A stretch of 5,370 nt of DNA from Pseudomonas sp. (GCA_029240955.1 JARDZH010000194.1:1-5370), one strand, 5' to 3'. Counted from the first letter of the stretch, positions 1-5,370 are shown. Notes: generated from the letters alone by a model not told the origin. A program made the numbers and translations.

Positions 1-1
1 T

Positions 2-271
2 GCCATGCAGGCTGCAGGTATCACCCTGATGCGCGGCGACCCGCGTTTGGTGCCGGCGGCGCTGGAGATCAGCCGCAAGACCTACGCCAAGATCCGCCAG
101 AACCTGTTCTGGGCCTTCGTCTACAACCTGATCGGCATTCCGCTGGCAGCGTTGGGCTATCTGAATCCGGTACTGGCAGGCGCGGCGATGGCATTGTCGA
201 GCGTCAGCGTGGTGAGCAACGCATTGCTGCTCAAGACCTGGAAGCCTGCAAATCTGGAGGACTCAATATGA
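2..271 (+). CDS. copA: Cu(I)-exporting P-type ATPase CopA, C-terminal fragment (5' end outside window)
   Basis: This is the last 89 codons of a copper-exporting P1B-type ATPase, which pumps cytoplasmic Cu(I) across the inner membrane at the cost of ATP. The frame is open to the left edge, so the ATG at 5 is an internal methionine, not the start. The visible part begins just after the hinge region of the phosphorylation domain ([11 protein letters not shown]), continues through the amphipathic stretch ([14 protein letters not shown]), and ends with the last two membrane helices. These carry the two Cu(I)-site signatures of the family: Tyr-Asn (codons at 122-127) and Met-x-x-Ser-Ser (codons at 188-202). 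The metal-binding N-terminus, CPC motif and DKTGT site would lie upstream. The stop codon overlaps the cueR start (ATGA), which indicates one transcript and probable translational coupling. A silver-transporting relative is the main alternative, but cueR next door favours copper. Confidence 0.93.
   Translation, partial: AMQAAGITLMRGDPRLVPAALEISRKTYAKIRQNLFWAFVYNLIGIPLAALGYLNPVLAGAAMALSSVSVVSNALLLKTWKPANLEDSI
256..260 (+). promoter_or_regulatory. Ribosome binding site of cueR
   Basis: GGAGG lies 7 nt upstream of the cueR ATG at 268, inside the last codons of copA. This strong Shine-Dalgarno sequence supports the start at 268 and allows cueR to be translated from the copA transcript. Confidence 0.85.
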
Positions 272-669
272 ATATCGGTCAGGCAGCCAAGAGCAGTGGC
301 TTGAGCGCGAAGATGATCCGCTACTACGAATCGATCGGCCTGCTCGCCGCGGCGCATCGCAGCGAGAGCGGCTATCGACTGTACAGCGCGCAGGACCTGC
401 ACACGCTGGCGTTCATCAAACGTTCGAGGGATCTGGGGTTTTCGCTGGAGGAGGTCGGCAAGTTGCTGACGCTCTGGCAAGACCGGCAGCGGGCCAGCGC
501 CGATGTGAAGGCCCTGGCCCGGCAGCATATCGTCGAGTTGAATCGCAAAATCGAAGAACTGGCCGGTTTGCGCGACACCTTGCAGGAGCTGGTCCAACAC
601 TGCCACGGCGACGACCGCCCCGACTGCCCGATCCTCAAGGACCTGGCGTCGGGTGGGTGCTGTGGCTGA
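268..669 (+). CDS. cueR: Copper-responsive MerR-family transcriptional regulator CueR
   Basis: CueR is a cytoplasmic Cu(I) sensor that activates copper-efflux promoters by distorting the DNA between over-spaced -35 and -10 boxes. The 133-residue protein has the usual length and layout. A winged-helix MerR DNA-binding domain comes first (about 1-70, opening [21 protein letters not shown]), then a long dimerisation helix (about 77-110), then the metal loop. The two Cu(I) ligands of E. coli CueR, Cys112 and Cys120, occur at exactly those positions ([10 protein letters not shown]), Ser77 is kept at the start of the dimerisation helix, and a CysCys pair closes the C-terminus (131-132). The short loop between the cysteines and Ser77 separate CueR from Zn- or Hg-sensing relatives, although a relaxed Cu/Ag/Au sensor is possible. 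The gene overlaps the copA stop by 4 bp. The copA promoter, the expected CueR target, lies outside the window, and I see no CueR-type operator inside it. Confidence 0.95.
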   Translation: MNIGQAAKSSGLSAKMIRYYESIGLLAAAHRSESGYRLYSAQDLHTLAFIKRSRDLGFSLEEVGKLLTLWQDRQRASADVKALARQHIVELNRKIEELAGLRDTLQELVQHCHGDDRPDCPILKDLASGGCCG

Positions 670-707
670 GTGGCACCTGTAGCAGATGTGTCGTCGGACA
701 CGATGTC

Positions 708-731
708 GTCGCGGGCAAGCGCGCTCCTACA
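708..731 (-). repeat. REP palindrome A (most divergent copy)
   Basis: On the minus strand this starts TGTAGGAG, has a GC-rich imperfect stem around a TT centre, and ends CCCGCGAC. The ends match those of elements B-D, while the stem bases differ (GCGCGC/GCGGGC, with one G-G mismatch). It therefore looks like a related but separate REP subtype. It is the first element in the alternating series. Confidence 0.7.
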
Positions 732-747
732 CGATTCACGCAGCATC

Positions 748-774
748 TGTAGGAGTGGCTTTAGCCGCGAAAGG
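748..774 (+). repeat. REP palindrome B
   Basis: It begins TGTAGGAG and ends GCGAAAGG. The internal stem GTGGCT/AGCCGC (755-760 with 763-768) pairs over six positions with one G-T. With element C, which is inverted and 39 bp further on, it has the layout of a REPIN (two REPs facing each other by their GCGAA ends). Confidence 0.82.
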
Positions 775-813
775 GCCGGTACATCCATAGCAAATGCGTT
801 GTTCGTGCCCACG

Positions 814-839
814 CCTTCGCGGCTGAAGCCGCTCCCACA
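814..839 (-). repeat. REP palindrome C
   Basis: On the minus strand it begins TGTGGGAG and ends CGCGAAGG. Its own stem is perfect over six base pairs (819-824 with 827-832). It is the inverted partner of B on one side and of D on the other. Confidence 0.85.
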
Positions 840-854
840 AGCACCGCTTTACCC

Positions 855-880
855 TGTGGGAGTGGCTTCAGTCGCGAAAG
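855..880 (+). repeat. REP palindrome D
   Basis: It begins TGTGGGAG and ends CGCGAAAG. It matches the reverse complement of element C at 23 of 26 positions. Two of the three differences leave G-U pairs in an RNA of the plus strand. C and D could thus form one long hairpin with a 15-nt loop (840-854). It lies 27 bp beyond the stop codon of the RIO kinase gene, a position where REP structures often affect mRNA ends. Confidence 0.82.
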
Positions 881-907
881 ACAAGCACAGACGCAGCAGT
901 CGCGCGG

Positions 908-1804
908 TTACTGCATCCACGGCGGCGGCGGTTCTTCGGCGGTTTTGCTCGGCGAGGCTTCGGCAGCGGCGCGGCCGGCCTGACGGCGGGCTTCGTCCAG
1001 ACGCGCTGCTTCGATCTCGCGCAGTACGCCGCCCACATCGGCTTCGTCTTCCGGATCATCGAAGTGGCCGGTCAGAACGGTGCTCGGCGACAAAGTACCC
1101 GCCTGGTAATACGCCCACATCTCCTTGGCATAACGGGTCGCCTTGAGCTCGGGTGCAAAGCGCCCGAAGTAGCCCGCCATGTTGCCCACGTCCCGCTCCA
1201 GCATGCTGAACGCGTGGTTGTTGCCAGCCGCGTCCACCGCTTGCGGCAGGTCGATGATGACCGGCCCGCTCGGCGCCAGCAGTACGTTGAATTCGGAAAG
1301 GTCACCGTGCACCAGACCGGCGCACAGCATCAGCACGATCTGCTCGATCAGGAATGCGTGATACTCACGCGCCTGATCCGGCTCCAGCACCACGTCGTTC
1401 AAGCGCGGAGCGGCTTCGCCGTATTCATCCGCAACCAACTCCATAAGCAGAACGCCGTCGAGGAAGTCATAAGGCTTGGGTACCCGAACTCCAGCGCTCG
1501 CCAGTCGGAACAACGCAGCCACTTCGGCGTTCTGCCAGGCGTCCTCGGTTTCCTTGCGTCCAAACTTCGAACCCTTGGCCATTGCCCGGGCCTGACGGCT
1601 GTTGCGTACCTTGCGGCCTTCCTGATATTCGGCCGCCTGGCGGAAACTGCGTTTGTTCGCCTCCTTGTAAACCTTGGCGCACCGCAGCTCTTTGCCGCAA
1701 CGCACCACATAAACAGCTGCCTCTTTACCACTCATGAGCGGGCGCAGCACCTCGTCGACCAGACCGTCTTCGATCAGGGGTTCAATGCGTTTAGGAGTTT
1801 TCAT
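908..1804 (-). CDS. RIO-type serine/threonine protein kinase
   Basis: This is a predicted cytoplasmic atypical protein kinase of the RIO family (298 residues), which uses ATP to phosphorylate itself or protein partners. The substrate is unknown. In order it has: the RIO ATP-binding loop SGKEA (25-29); the ATP-anchoring lysine in CAKVYK (Lys44); a charged, probably flexible loop (about 60-92); the hinge stretch LLMELV (119-124); the catalytic loop HGDLSEFN (166-173) with Asp168 and Asn173; and the metal-binding Asp185 in IIDLPQAVD. All key residues are present, so it should be active. The C-terminus (about 262-298) is charged and Ala-rich and ends PPPPW, and is probably disordered. The start at 1804 is limited by an in-frame stop 7-9 nt upstream. 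The nearest Shine-Dalgarno-like AAGGA is too far away (16 nt), so translation start strength is uncertain. From memory, P. aeruginosa has a similar gene (PA4780) near its cueR (PA4778), which suggests an old neighbourhood. Confidence 0.92.
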   Translation of the reverse strand: MKTPKRIEPLIEDGLVDEVLRPLMSGKEAAVYVVRCGKELRCAKVYKEANKRSFRQAAEYQEGRKVRNSRQARAMAKGSKFGRKETEDAWQNAEVAALFRLASAGVRVPKPYDFLDGVLLMELVADEYGEAAPRLNDVVLEPDQAREYHAFLIEQIVLMLCAGLVHGDLSEFNVLLAPSGPVIIDLPQAVDAAGNNHAFSMLERDVGNMAGYFGRFAPELKATRYAKEMWAYYQAGTLSPSTVLTGHFDDPEDEADVGGVLREIEAARLDEARRQAGRAAAEASPSKTAEEPPPPWMQ

Positions 1805-2004
1805 CAGCTTTTATTGAGGGTCCTTTCTTGCCAGATACGTTGCCGGATGCGCGATTGTTGCCGTTATACGGCAATACACCGCCAGCGAGTAGGGGTAACG
1901 TCCACCGCGATTACGGGTTTATATGTCAGGACGCGTGTAACCCCCGGAATCAAGCACCTTTCATGCCGCAGCCGATCGCAAAGATAATCGACGAACTGAG
2001 GATG
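1805..2004. other. Intergenic spacer upstream of the RIO kinase and downstream of the AraC-family gene
   Basis: This 200-bp gap lies between two minus-strand genes and should hold the kinase promoter. I see AT-rich hexamers on the minus strand (TATAAC inside the palindrome at 1858-1874, and TATAAA near 1917-1922) but no well-spaced -35 partner for either. No convincing intrinsic terminator for the AraC-family gene is visible, and nothing in it looks coding. Confidence 0.6.
1858..1874. promoter_or_regulatory. Perfect 7-3-7 inverted repeat, possible operator of the RIO kinase gene
   Basis: TTGCCGT-TAT-ACGGCAA is a perfect palindrome about 54 bp upstream of the kinase start, where a promoter would be expected. 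On the minus strand it contains TATAAC, so a bound protein could cover a -10 box. The half-site core TTGCCG recurs at 1840-1845, 18 bp away. It could instead be a small hairpin in a 5' untranslated leader. I do not recognise it as the site of a known regulator. Confidence 0.4.
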
Positions 2005-2808
2005 TTATTTGAACAACTCGCCCGGTGTGTAGCCGAACAGGCTCTTGAATGCGGCGATGAACGCCGAGGTCGAGTCGTAACCACACGCCAGCGCTGTATT
2101 GGTCACGCTATCGCCCTCCTCCAGCGCACTGAGCGATGACAGCAGGCGCGCCCGCTGACGCCAGCCGCGAAAACTCAAGCCGGTCTCTCGCTGAAACATC
2201 CGCATCAGGGTTTTCTCGGACGTTCCCAGACGGGAAGCCCAATCATGCAAAGTAATGACCTGACTTGGGTCTTCGATCAGTTCATTGCACAGCGCCAGCA
2301 GACGCGGATGACGAGGCAATGGCAGCGAGAAGCCGACCTCCGGCAACTGCGCCAGCTGATCGAGCAGCACCTGGACCAGTCGCGCTTCTCCGCTATCAAC
2401 CTCCGGGTACTCGGGTGGCAACTGGCAGAAGCTTTTGATCAGCTCTCGCGCCAGCGGCGTGACTTCCAGCACGCGGCACCGCTGCGGCGCCCAGGCTGAA
2501 TCTTGTGTGCGTACATAAAGGCTGCGCATTTCAGCGCGCATGGACGTTACGACTTCATGCTCGACGCCTGCTGGAATCCAGACACCCCACTGAGGCGGCG
2601 CGAAGAAACTGCCCTCGGCTGTCTGGACGCCCAGAACCCCGCTGATCGCGTAGGAAAACTGCACCCAATCATGCTGATGCAGCGGCGTCCATGAACCGGC
2701 CCGCAGGCTCTCGGCTCTTGCGTAAAGCGGCCGCGGCAGTCCTTCAAGCGCCGGAATTTGGCGTTCGGCAGCAGGATCGTGAGCGGGAATCTGTCCGTTA
2801 ATCGGCAT
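2005..2808 (-). CDS. AraC-family transcriptional regulator with N-terminal cupin sensor domain
   Basis: This is a DNA-binding regulator of 267 residues. The N-terminal half is a cupin-like AraC ligand-binding domain with the motif HQH (His44, His46), a central run GVLGVQTAEGSFFAPP, and the second cupin motif IPAGVEH (79-84). Retention of both histidine motifs leaves metal or small-ligand binding possible. The C-terminal half has two helix-turn-helix units, about 184-206 (LHDWASRLGTSEKTLMRMF) and about 233-258, followed by the family hallmark FGYTPGEL. The frame extends upstream to a TTG at 2844, but I prefer the ATG at 2808, which has AAGG 7 nt upstream and gives a normal family length. It is divergent from the membrane transporter at 2895, so it probably controls that gene and perhaps itself. 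The layout recalls E. coli NimR/NimT, but the transporter family is different. The ligand is unknown. Confidence 0.92.
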   Translation of the reverse strand: MPINGQIPAHDPAAERQIPALEGLPRPLYARAESLRAGSWTPLHQHDWVQFSYAISGVLGVQTAEGSFFAPPQWGVWIPAGVEHEVVTSMRAEMRSLYVRTQDSAWAPQRCRVLEVTPLARELIKSFCQLPPEYPEVDSGEARLVQVLLDQLAQLPEVGFSLPLPRHPRLLALCNELIEDPSQVITLHDWASRLGTSEKTLMRMFQRETGLSFRGWRQRARLLSSLSALEEGDSVTNTALACGYDSTSAFIAAFKSLFGYTPGELFK

Positions 2809-2894
2809 GTTATGGCCTTGTGTCGCAAGACGGCTGTGAAACAACAGGGTAGCCTGCCTGCATTCATTCTTACAAAAGTATCTCTGGGCTACTC
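2809..2894. promoter_or_regulatory. Divergent promoter region between the AraC-family regulator and the transporter
   Basis: These 86 bp must carry the transporter promoter and probably that of the regulator. The centre (about 2860-2882) is AT-rich for this genome. On the minus strand TTGTAA and TACCCT are 18 nt apart, a weak sigma70-like match. I cannot point to a convincing plus-strand promoter. GTAGCC (2849-2854) and GGCTAC (2887-2892) form a 6-bp inverted repeat around the AT-rich core, which could be a regulator site but is short enough to be chance. Confidence 0.4.
2816..2819 (-). promoter_or_regulatory. Ribosome binding site deciding the AraC-family start
   Basis: AAGG on the minus strand lies 7 nt upstream of the ATG at 2808. 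The alternative TTG start at 2844 has no comparable sequence before it. Confidence 0.6.
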
Positions 2895-3923
2895 ATGCAA
2901 GCATTCAAACATCTCAAGCGGGTCGTCACCGACTGGTTCCTGTGCGGAATGATCCTCGCCACCGTGCTGGCTTATTTCTTCCCTACATTCGGTGCAACGG
3001 GCGGCGGCATGCATGCCGAATACGTCATCAACATCGGTGTATTCGTCGTGTTCTTCCTGCACGGCGTGAACCTGTCGAGCGAGCAAATCGCCAAAGGCCT
3101 GAAAAACTGGCGTCTGCACGTGATGATCCAGGCGTTCACCTTCGTGGTGTTCCCGGTCATCTGGCTGATCTGCGACCTGCTGCTGGGCTCCCATGCCCCG
3201 GCGCTGCTGATGCTGGGCTTCTTCTACCTTTGCGCGCTGCCATCGACCATCTCGTCATCCGTGGCCTTGACCGGTAGCGCGGGTGGTAACGTTCCTGCGG
3301 CCATCCTCAATGCCAGTCTGTCCAGCGTGCTGGGGATTTTCATTACCCCGTGGCTGGTCAGCCTCGTGGTGGGTACCGGCGCCGGCGGTATCGACCTGGG
3401 CTCGACGCTGCTCAAACTGTGCGGAATCCTGCTGCTGCCGCTGATCCTTGGCCAGTTGATGCGTCCGCTGCTGGGCAAGTTCTTCTCTCGCCACAAGAAG
3501 TACACCAACATCATCGACAAAGTCGTGATCCTGCTGCTGGTCTACGCGGCGTTCTGCAATTCGATGATCTCCGGTATCTGGGAAAACCAGGGCACTAGCG
3601 TGCTGGTCACGGCGTTCGTCGGGACTGCGGTGCTGCTGGCAGTCATTCTGGTGCTGACCACCCGCACAGCGCGCCTGCTCAAGTTCGATCATGGCGACAA
3701 AGTGGCGGCCGTGTTCTGCGCGACCAAGAAATCTCTGGCGGCCGGTGCGCCGATGGCGGCGCTGATCTTCGGTACCAATCCGGGGCTGGGGCTTATCCTC
3801 CTGCCGATCATGATCTACCACCCGCTGCAGTTGATCGTCTGTTCGGTGATCGCAGAGAACTACGCCAATCGCCACAAGCAGCAATTGTCGGACGCAGCGC
3901 TGGAAGAGGCGCGGGCTGCCTGA
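2895..3923 (+). CDS. Bile acid:sodium symporter family protein, YfeH/SLC10A7-like
   Basis: This is an inner-membrane protein of 342 residues, close to the length of E. coli YfeH, which it resembles along its whole length as I recall that sequence. Shared blocks include FFLHGVNLS (53-61), WRLH (72-75), FLYLC-like FFYLCALPST (109-118), GSAGGNVPAAILNASLSS (127-144), GIFITP (147-152) and FCATKKSLAAGAPMA (274-288). Hydrophobic segments fit the roughly ten-helix BASS fold. The AGGN block and the CATKKSLA block correspond to the two broken, crossing helices that form the sodium and substrate sites in this superfamily. The substrate of this bacterial subgroup is not established, so 'bile acid' is a family label only. 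The ATG at 2895 precedes the first helix by about 14 residues but has no clear Shine-Dalgarno sequence. It is divergent from an AraC-family gene and convergent with the hydrolase gene, with only 6 bp between stop codons. Confidence 0.9.
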   Translation: MQAFKHLKRVVTDWFLCGMILATVLAYFFPTFGATGGGMHAEYVINIGVFVVFFLHGVNLSSEQIAKGLKNWRLHVMIQAFTFVVFPVIWLICDLLLGSHAPALLMLGFFYLCALPSTISSSVALTGSAGGNVPAAILNASLSSVLGIFITPWLVSLVVGTGAGGIDLGSTLLKLCGILLLPLILGQLMRPLLGKFFSRHKKYTNIIDKVVILLLVYAAFCNSMISGIWENQGTSVLVTAFVGTAVLLAVILVLTTRTARLLKFDHGDKVAAVFCATKKSLAAGAPMAALIFGTNPGLGLILLPIMIYHPLQLIVCSVIAENYANRHKQQLSDAALEEARAA

Positions 3924-3930
3924 GCCGCGC
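3909..3930. terminator. Possible shared hairpin over the convergent stop codons
   Basis: GCGC-G-GGCT-gcctg-AGCC-GCGC can fold into an eight-pair GC-rich stem with one bulged G and a 5-nt loop. It spans the transporter stop (3921-3923) and touches the hydrolase stop (3930-3932). There is no T-tract on either side, so it is not a classical intrinsic terminator. With only 6 bp between the genes, any shared terminator has to overlap coding sequence. Confidence 0.25.
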
Positions 3931-5370
3931 TACATCAGTCCATCGTCGTCAAGCATGACTCGTGCGTAGAAGACGATCGCGACTGTAGGAATCAGCGCTG
4001 AATAGCCGGGCCGGAGTGCGCTGCCGAATCGCGTCAGCAAACTCTGCACCGGCGCTTCGCGAATCGCACTCAACAGGTTCTTGAGTGCTCCGGGGGATTT
4101 GCCGGCCACTAACTGGACGGTGGTTGGCATGGCTTCGGCAGCGAGTTCATCGTTCACTGCGTTCGCGGGTTTGAACACCGCCGACACGGTCAACTGCTCT
4201 GCCAGGGCGTCGACATGGGCGGCGTACACGTCCCATGGCATGGCGCGCACGCTGGCCCGTGGCATTTCCACCAGCGGGTGGCCGGCCGGAAACGCATGGT
4301 GGAAGAACGCACGCAGCAACAACTCTTCCACCTCTACAACCATGGCGCATTGGTGCAGCGCGTCGCCAAGATCGTATTGCCGGGCCAGCATTCCCAACAC
4401 GCGCGTGTAGGAAATACCTCGACGCCGAGCGGCGTTCACCAAGCAATGTCCGGCTACCAGTTGAAATTCACGCACGAACGCATAGGTGCGATCGGGTTCA
4501 CTGTCTTTAAGGCGAGTCCAGCGGCTGGCGCGCAGATGCTTGATAGCCGCATCCAGCACATGCGGTGGCGAGCGCATCAAGACGGCATGCAGGTAAGTGT
4601 CCTGCACGACCGCATCCGTCGGCGTCACCAACGTCACCGGGCTGTCCAGCGCAGACGTTGAACTGCCGCTGAAACCGGTAGCGATCAGCACTTCCTGCAA
4701 GCGCTTCCAGTAATGATGATGGCGATAGCGCGGCATGCAGACGTTTTCGAAGTGCTCCACCGGCGCCCTGCCCAGACTGCGCTCGCCCAGGTTGAGCAGC
4801 AACACGTGATCGTCGCTGGAATAAGCATTGATCAGCCGCCCGGCAATACGGTGTTTGAGCGCCAGCGCCTCGGCGGCCTCGACGCGCACGGCAGCGCCCA
4901 TCAGCAACACGTCTTCAATGACCAGACCGTGTTCAAGCGGCGCGTTCAGACCTTTGAGCGCGCTGATCAACAAGCGCCCGCCCAGTGAATGGCCGATCAG
5001 GTTGACCCGTTTCACGTCGGGGTGTTGCTCGAACAGGTACTGATCCAGTTGCGCCAGCAGCACACGGCCCATCGCTTCGGCTCTGTTGCGGATGCGGGCG
5101 AAGTGATACGCCCGATCCCCCGCAAGCGCCGCAACACCGGCCAGCGGATGGGCCCGCGCGGCGGCCATCAACAGACTGCGGGAGCGGTTATCCAGTTGCG
5201 CGAAATGGCTCGAAGGCCAGAATGCCAGGATGTTTACGCTCTGGCGCAGTGTCGCTGGAATGCTGTTGGCAAGCAGACGGCGGTCGTCCAGATCATGCCC
5301 GGCCGAATAACCATGAATGAAGATATTGGCGACGCTGCCCGCTGTTCTGGGCAAGGTCAGAAATTTGAAA
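3930..5370 (-). CDS. Alpha/beta hydrolase, DUF726-like, with long uncharacterised C-terminal region (5' end outside window)
   Basis: This is a serine-hydrolase-fold protein of at least 479 visible residues. The frame stays open to the right edge (residues FKFLTLPRTAG before the first possible TTG at 5354), and that TTG falls between the first strands of the fold, so the real start lies beyond the window. Counting the TTG as residue 1: an oxyanion-type strand and turn, IFIHGYSAG (11-19); the nucleophile elbow IGHSLGG (120-126) with Ser123; an acid candidate, Asp181 or Asp182, in INAYSSDDHVL; and a histidine candidate in RHHHYW (211-216). This order and the NAYSSDDHVL block recall the DUF726/TMCO4-like hydrolases, but that is from pattern memory. 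From about 245 onwards the protein is helical and I recognise no domain. It ends with a hydrophobic run, about 451-468 (ALIPTVAIVFYARVML), before an acidic tail. Substrate and location are unknown. Confidence 0.8.
   Translation of the reverse strand, partial: FKFLTLPRTAGSVANIFIHGYSAGHDLDDRRLLANSIPATLRQSVNILAFWPSSHFAQLDNRSRSLLMAAARAHPLAGVAALAGDRAYHFARIRNRAEAMGRVLLAQLDQYLFEQHPDVKRVNLIGHSLGGRLLISALKGLNAPLEHGLVIEDVLLMGAAVRVEAAEALALKHRIAGRLINAYSSDDHVLLLNLGERSLGRAPVEHFENVCMPRYRHHHYWKRLQEVLIATGFSGSSTSALDSPVTLVTPTDAVVQDTYLHAVLMRSPPHVLDAAIKHLRASRWTRLKDSEPDRTYAFVREFQLVAGHCLVNAARRRGISYTRVLGMLARQYDLGDALHQCAMVVEVEELLLRAFFHHAFPAGHPLVEMPRASVRAMPWDVYAAHVDALAEQLTVSAVFKPANAVNDELAAEAMPTTVQLVAGKSPGALKNLLSAIREAPVQSLLTRFGSALRPGYSALIPTVAIVFYARVMLDDDGLM

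Larger units (their letters stand above)
670..907. other. Non-coding stretch between convergent cueR and the RIO kinase gene, holding a REP cluster
   Basis: This 238-bp gap separates two genes that end towards each other and is largely filled by four short palindromic repeats, listed separately. Immediately after cueR there is a small perfect hairpin, GTGTC-GTCG-GACAC (688-701), with no T-tract, so it is not a standard intrinsic terminator. The open frame running plus-strand through this region reads across the repeats and then antisense to the kinase gene, so I do not regard it as a gene. Confidence 0.8.

Noticed and set aside
157..606. Minus-strand open frame over copA/cueR
   Set aside because: It is antisense to two well-supported genes and the product shows no recognisable motif.
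688..701. Hairpin GTGTC-GTCG-GACAC as a cueR terminator
   Set aside because: The stem is only 5 bp and no T-tract follows.
708..880. CRISPR-like array
   Set aside because: The repeats alternate in orientation, are themselves palindromic with REP-type ends, and have irregular spacers. No cas gene is present.
670..1146. Plus-strand open frame of 158 codons after cueR
   Set aside because: It reads through the REP palindromes and then antisense to the RIO kinase. It has an Arg/Ser-rich low-information product and no ribosome binding site.
1863..1868. TATAAC as the kinase -10 box
   Set aside because: No acceptable -35 hexamer occurs 16-18 nt upstream on the minus strand and there is no extended -10 motif, so I do not call a promoter.
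1064..1987. Plus-strand open frame of 307 codons
   Set aside because: It is mostly the antisense shadow of the RIO kinase gene, whose protein has clear conserved motifs. High-GC genes often leave long open antisense frames.
2809..2844. N-terminal extension of the AraC-family protein from the TTG at 2844
   Set aside because: There is no ribosome binding site before the TTG, whereas the ATG at 2808 has AAGG at good spacing and gives a normal family length.
3255..3884. Minus-strand open frame of 209 codons inside the transporter gene
   Set aside because: The product is Gln/His/Asp/Arg-rich, the typical mirror of a hydrophobic membrane protein gene.
4215..4661. Plus-strand open frames inside the hydrolase gene
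   Set aside because: They are shadows of the hydrolase reading frame, with His/Arg/Gln-rich products and no domain.

Overview
The window looks like a stretch of chromosome from a fluorescent-type Pseudomonas. Three things suggest this: high GC with Pseudomonas-like codon use, a copper-efflux P-type ATPase followed directly by cueR, and a cluster of short REP palindromes with the 'TGTRGGAG...GCGAA' ends common in P. fluorescens, P. putida and P. syringae. I cannot name the species from sequence alone.

Layout. (1) 2-271, plus strand: the C-terminal end of a Cu(I)-exporting P1B-ATPase (CopA), cut off by the window edge. (2) 268-669, plus strand: cueR, the MerR-family Cu(I) sensor, overlapping the copA stop by 4 bp. 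(3) 670-907: a non-coding stretch between convergent genes with four REP palindromes in alternating orientation. (4) 908-1804, minus strand: a RIO-type serine/threonine protein kinase. (5) 1805-2004: a spacer with a perfect 17-bp palindrome upstream of the kinase. (6) 2005-2808, minus strand: an AraC-family regulator with an N-terminal cupin sensor domain. (7) 2895-3923, plus strand: a YfeH/SLC10A7-like bile acid:sodium symporter family membrane protein, divergent from the regulator across 86 bp. (8) 3930-5370, minus strand: a large alpha/beta hydrolase resembling the DUF726 group, tail to tail with the transporter (6 bp between stop codons). Its reading frame stays open to the window edge, so its true start lies outside.

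How the genes may work together. copA and cueR form a translationally coupled copper-efflux unit in which the sensor is made from the transcript of its target. The AraC regulator and the divergent transporter are a plausible regulator/transporter pair, but the ligand and substrate are unknown. The RIO kinase and the hydrolase have no obvious partner here.

This is mostly ordinary core or near-core chromosome. I found no mobile element, CRISPR array, RNA gene or clear new multi-gene system. The items most worth a second look are the alternating REP array, the hydrolase with a long unassigned C-terminal half, and the AraC/transporter pair.
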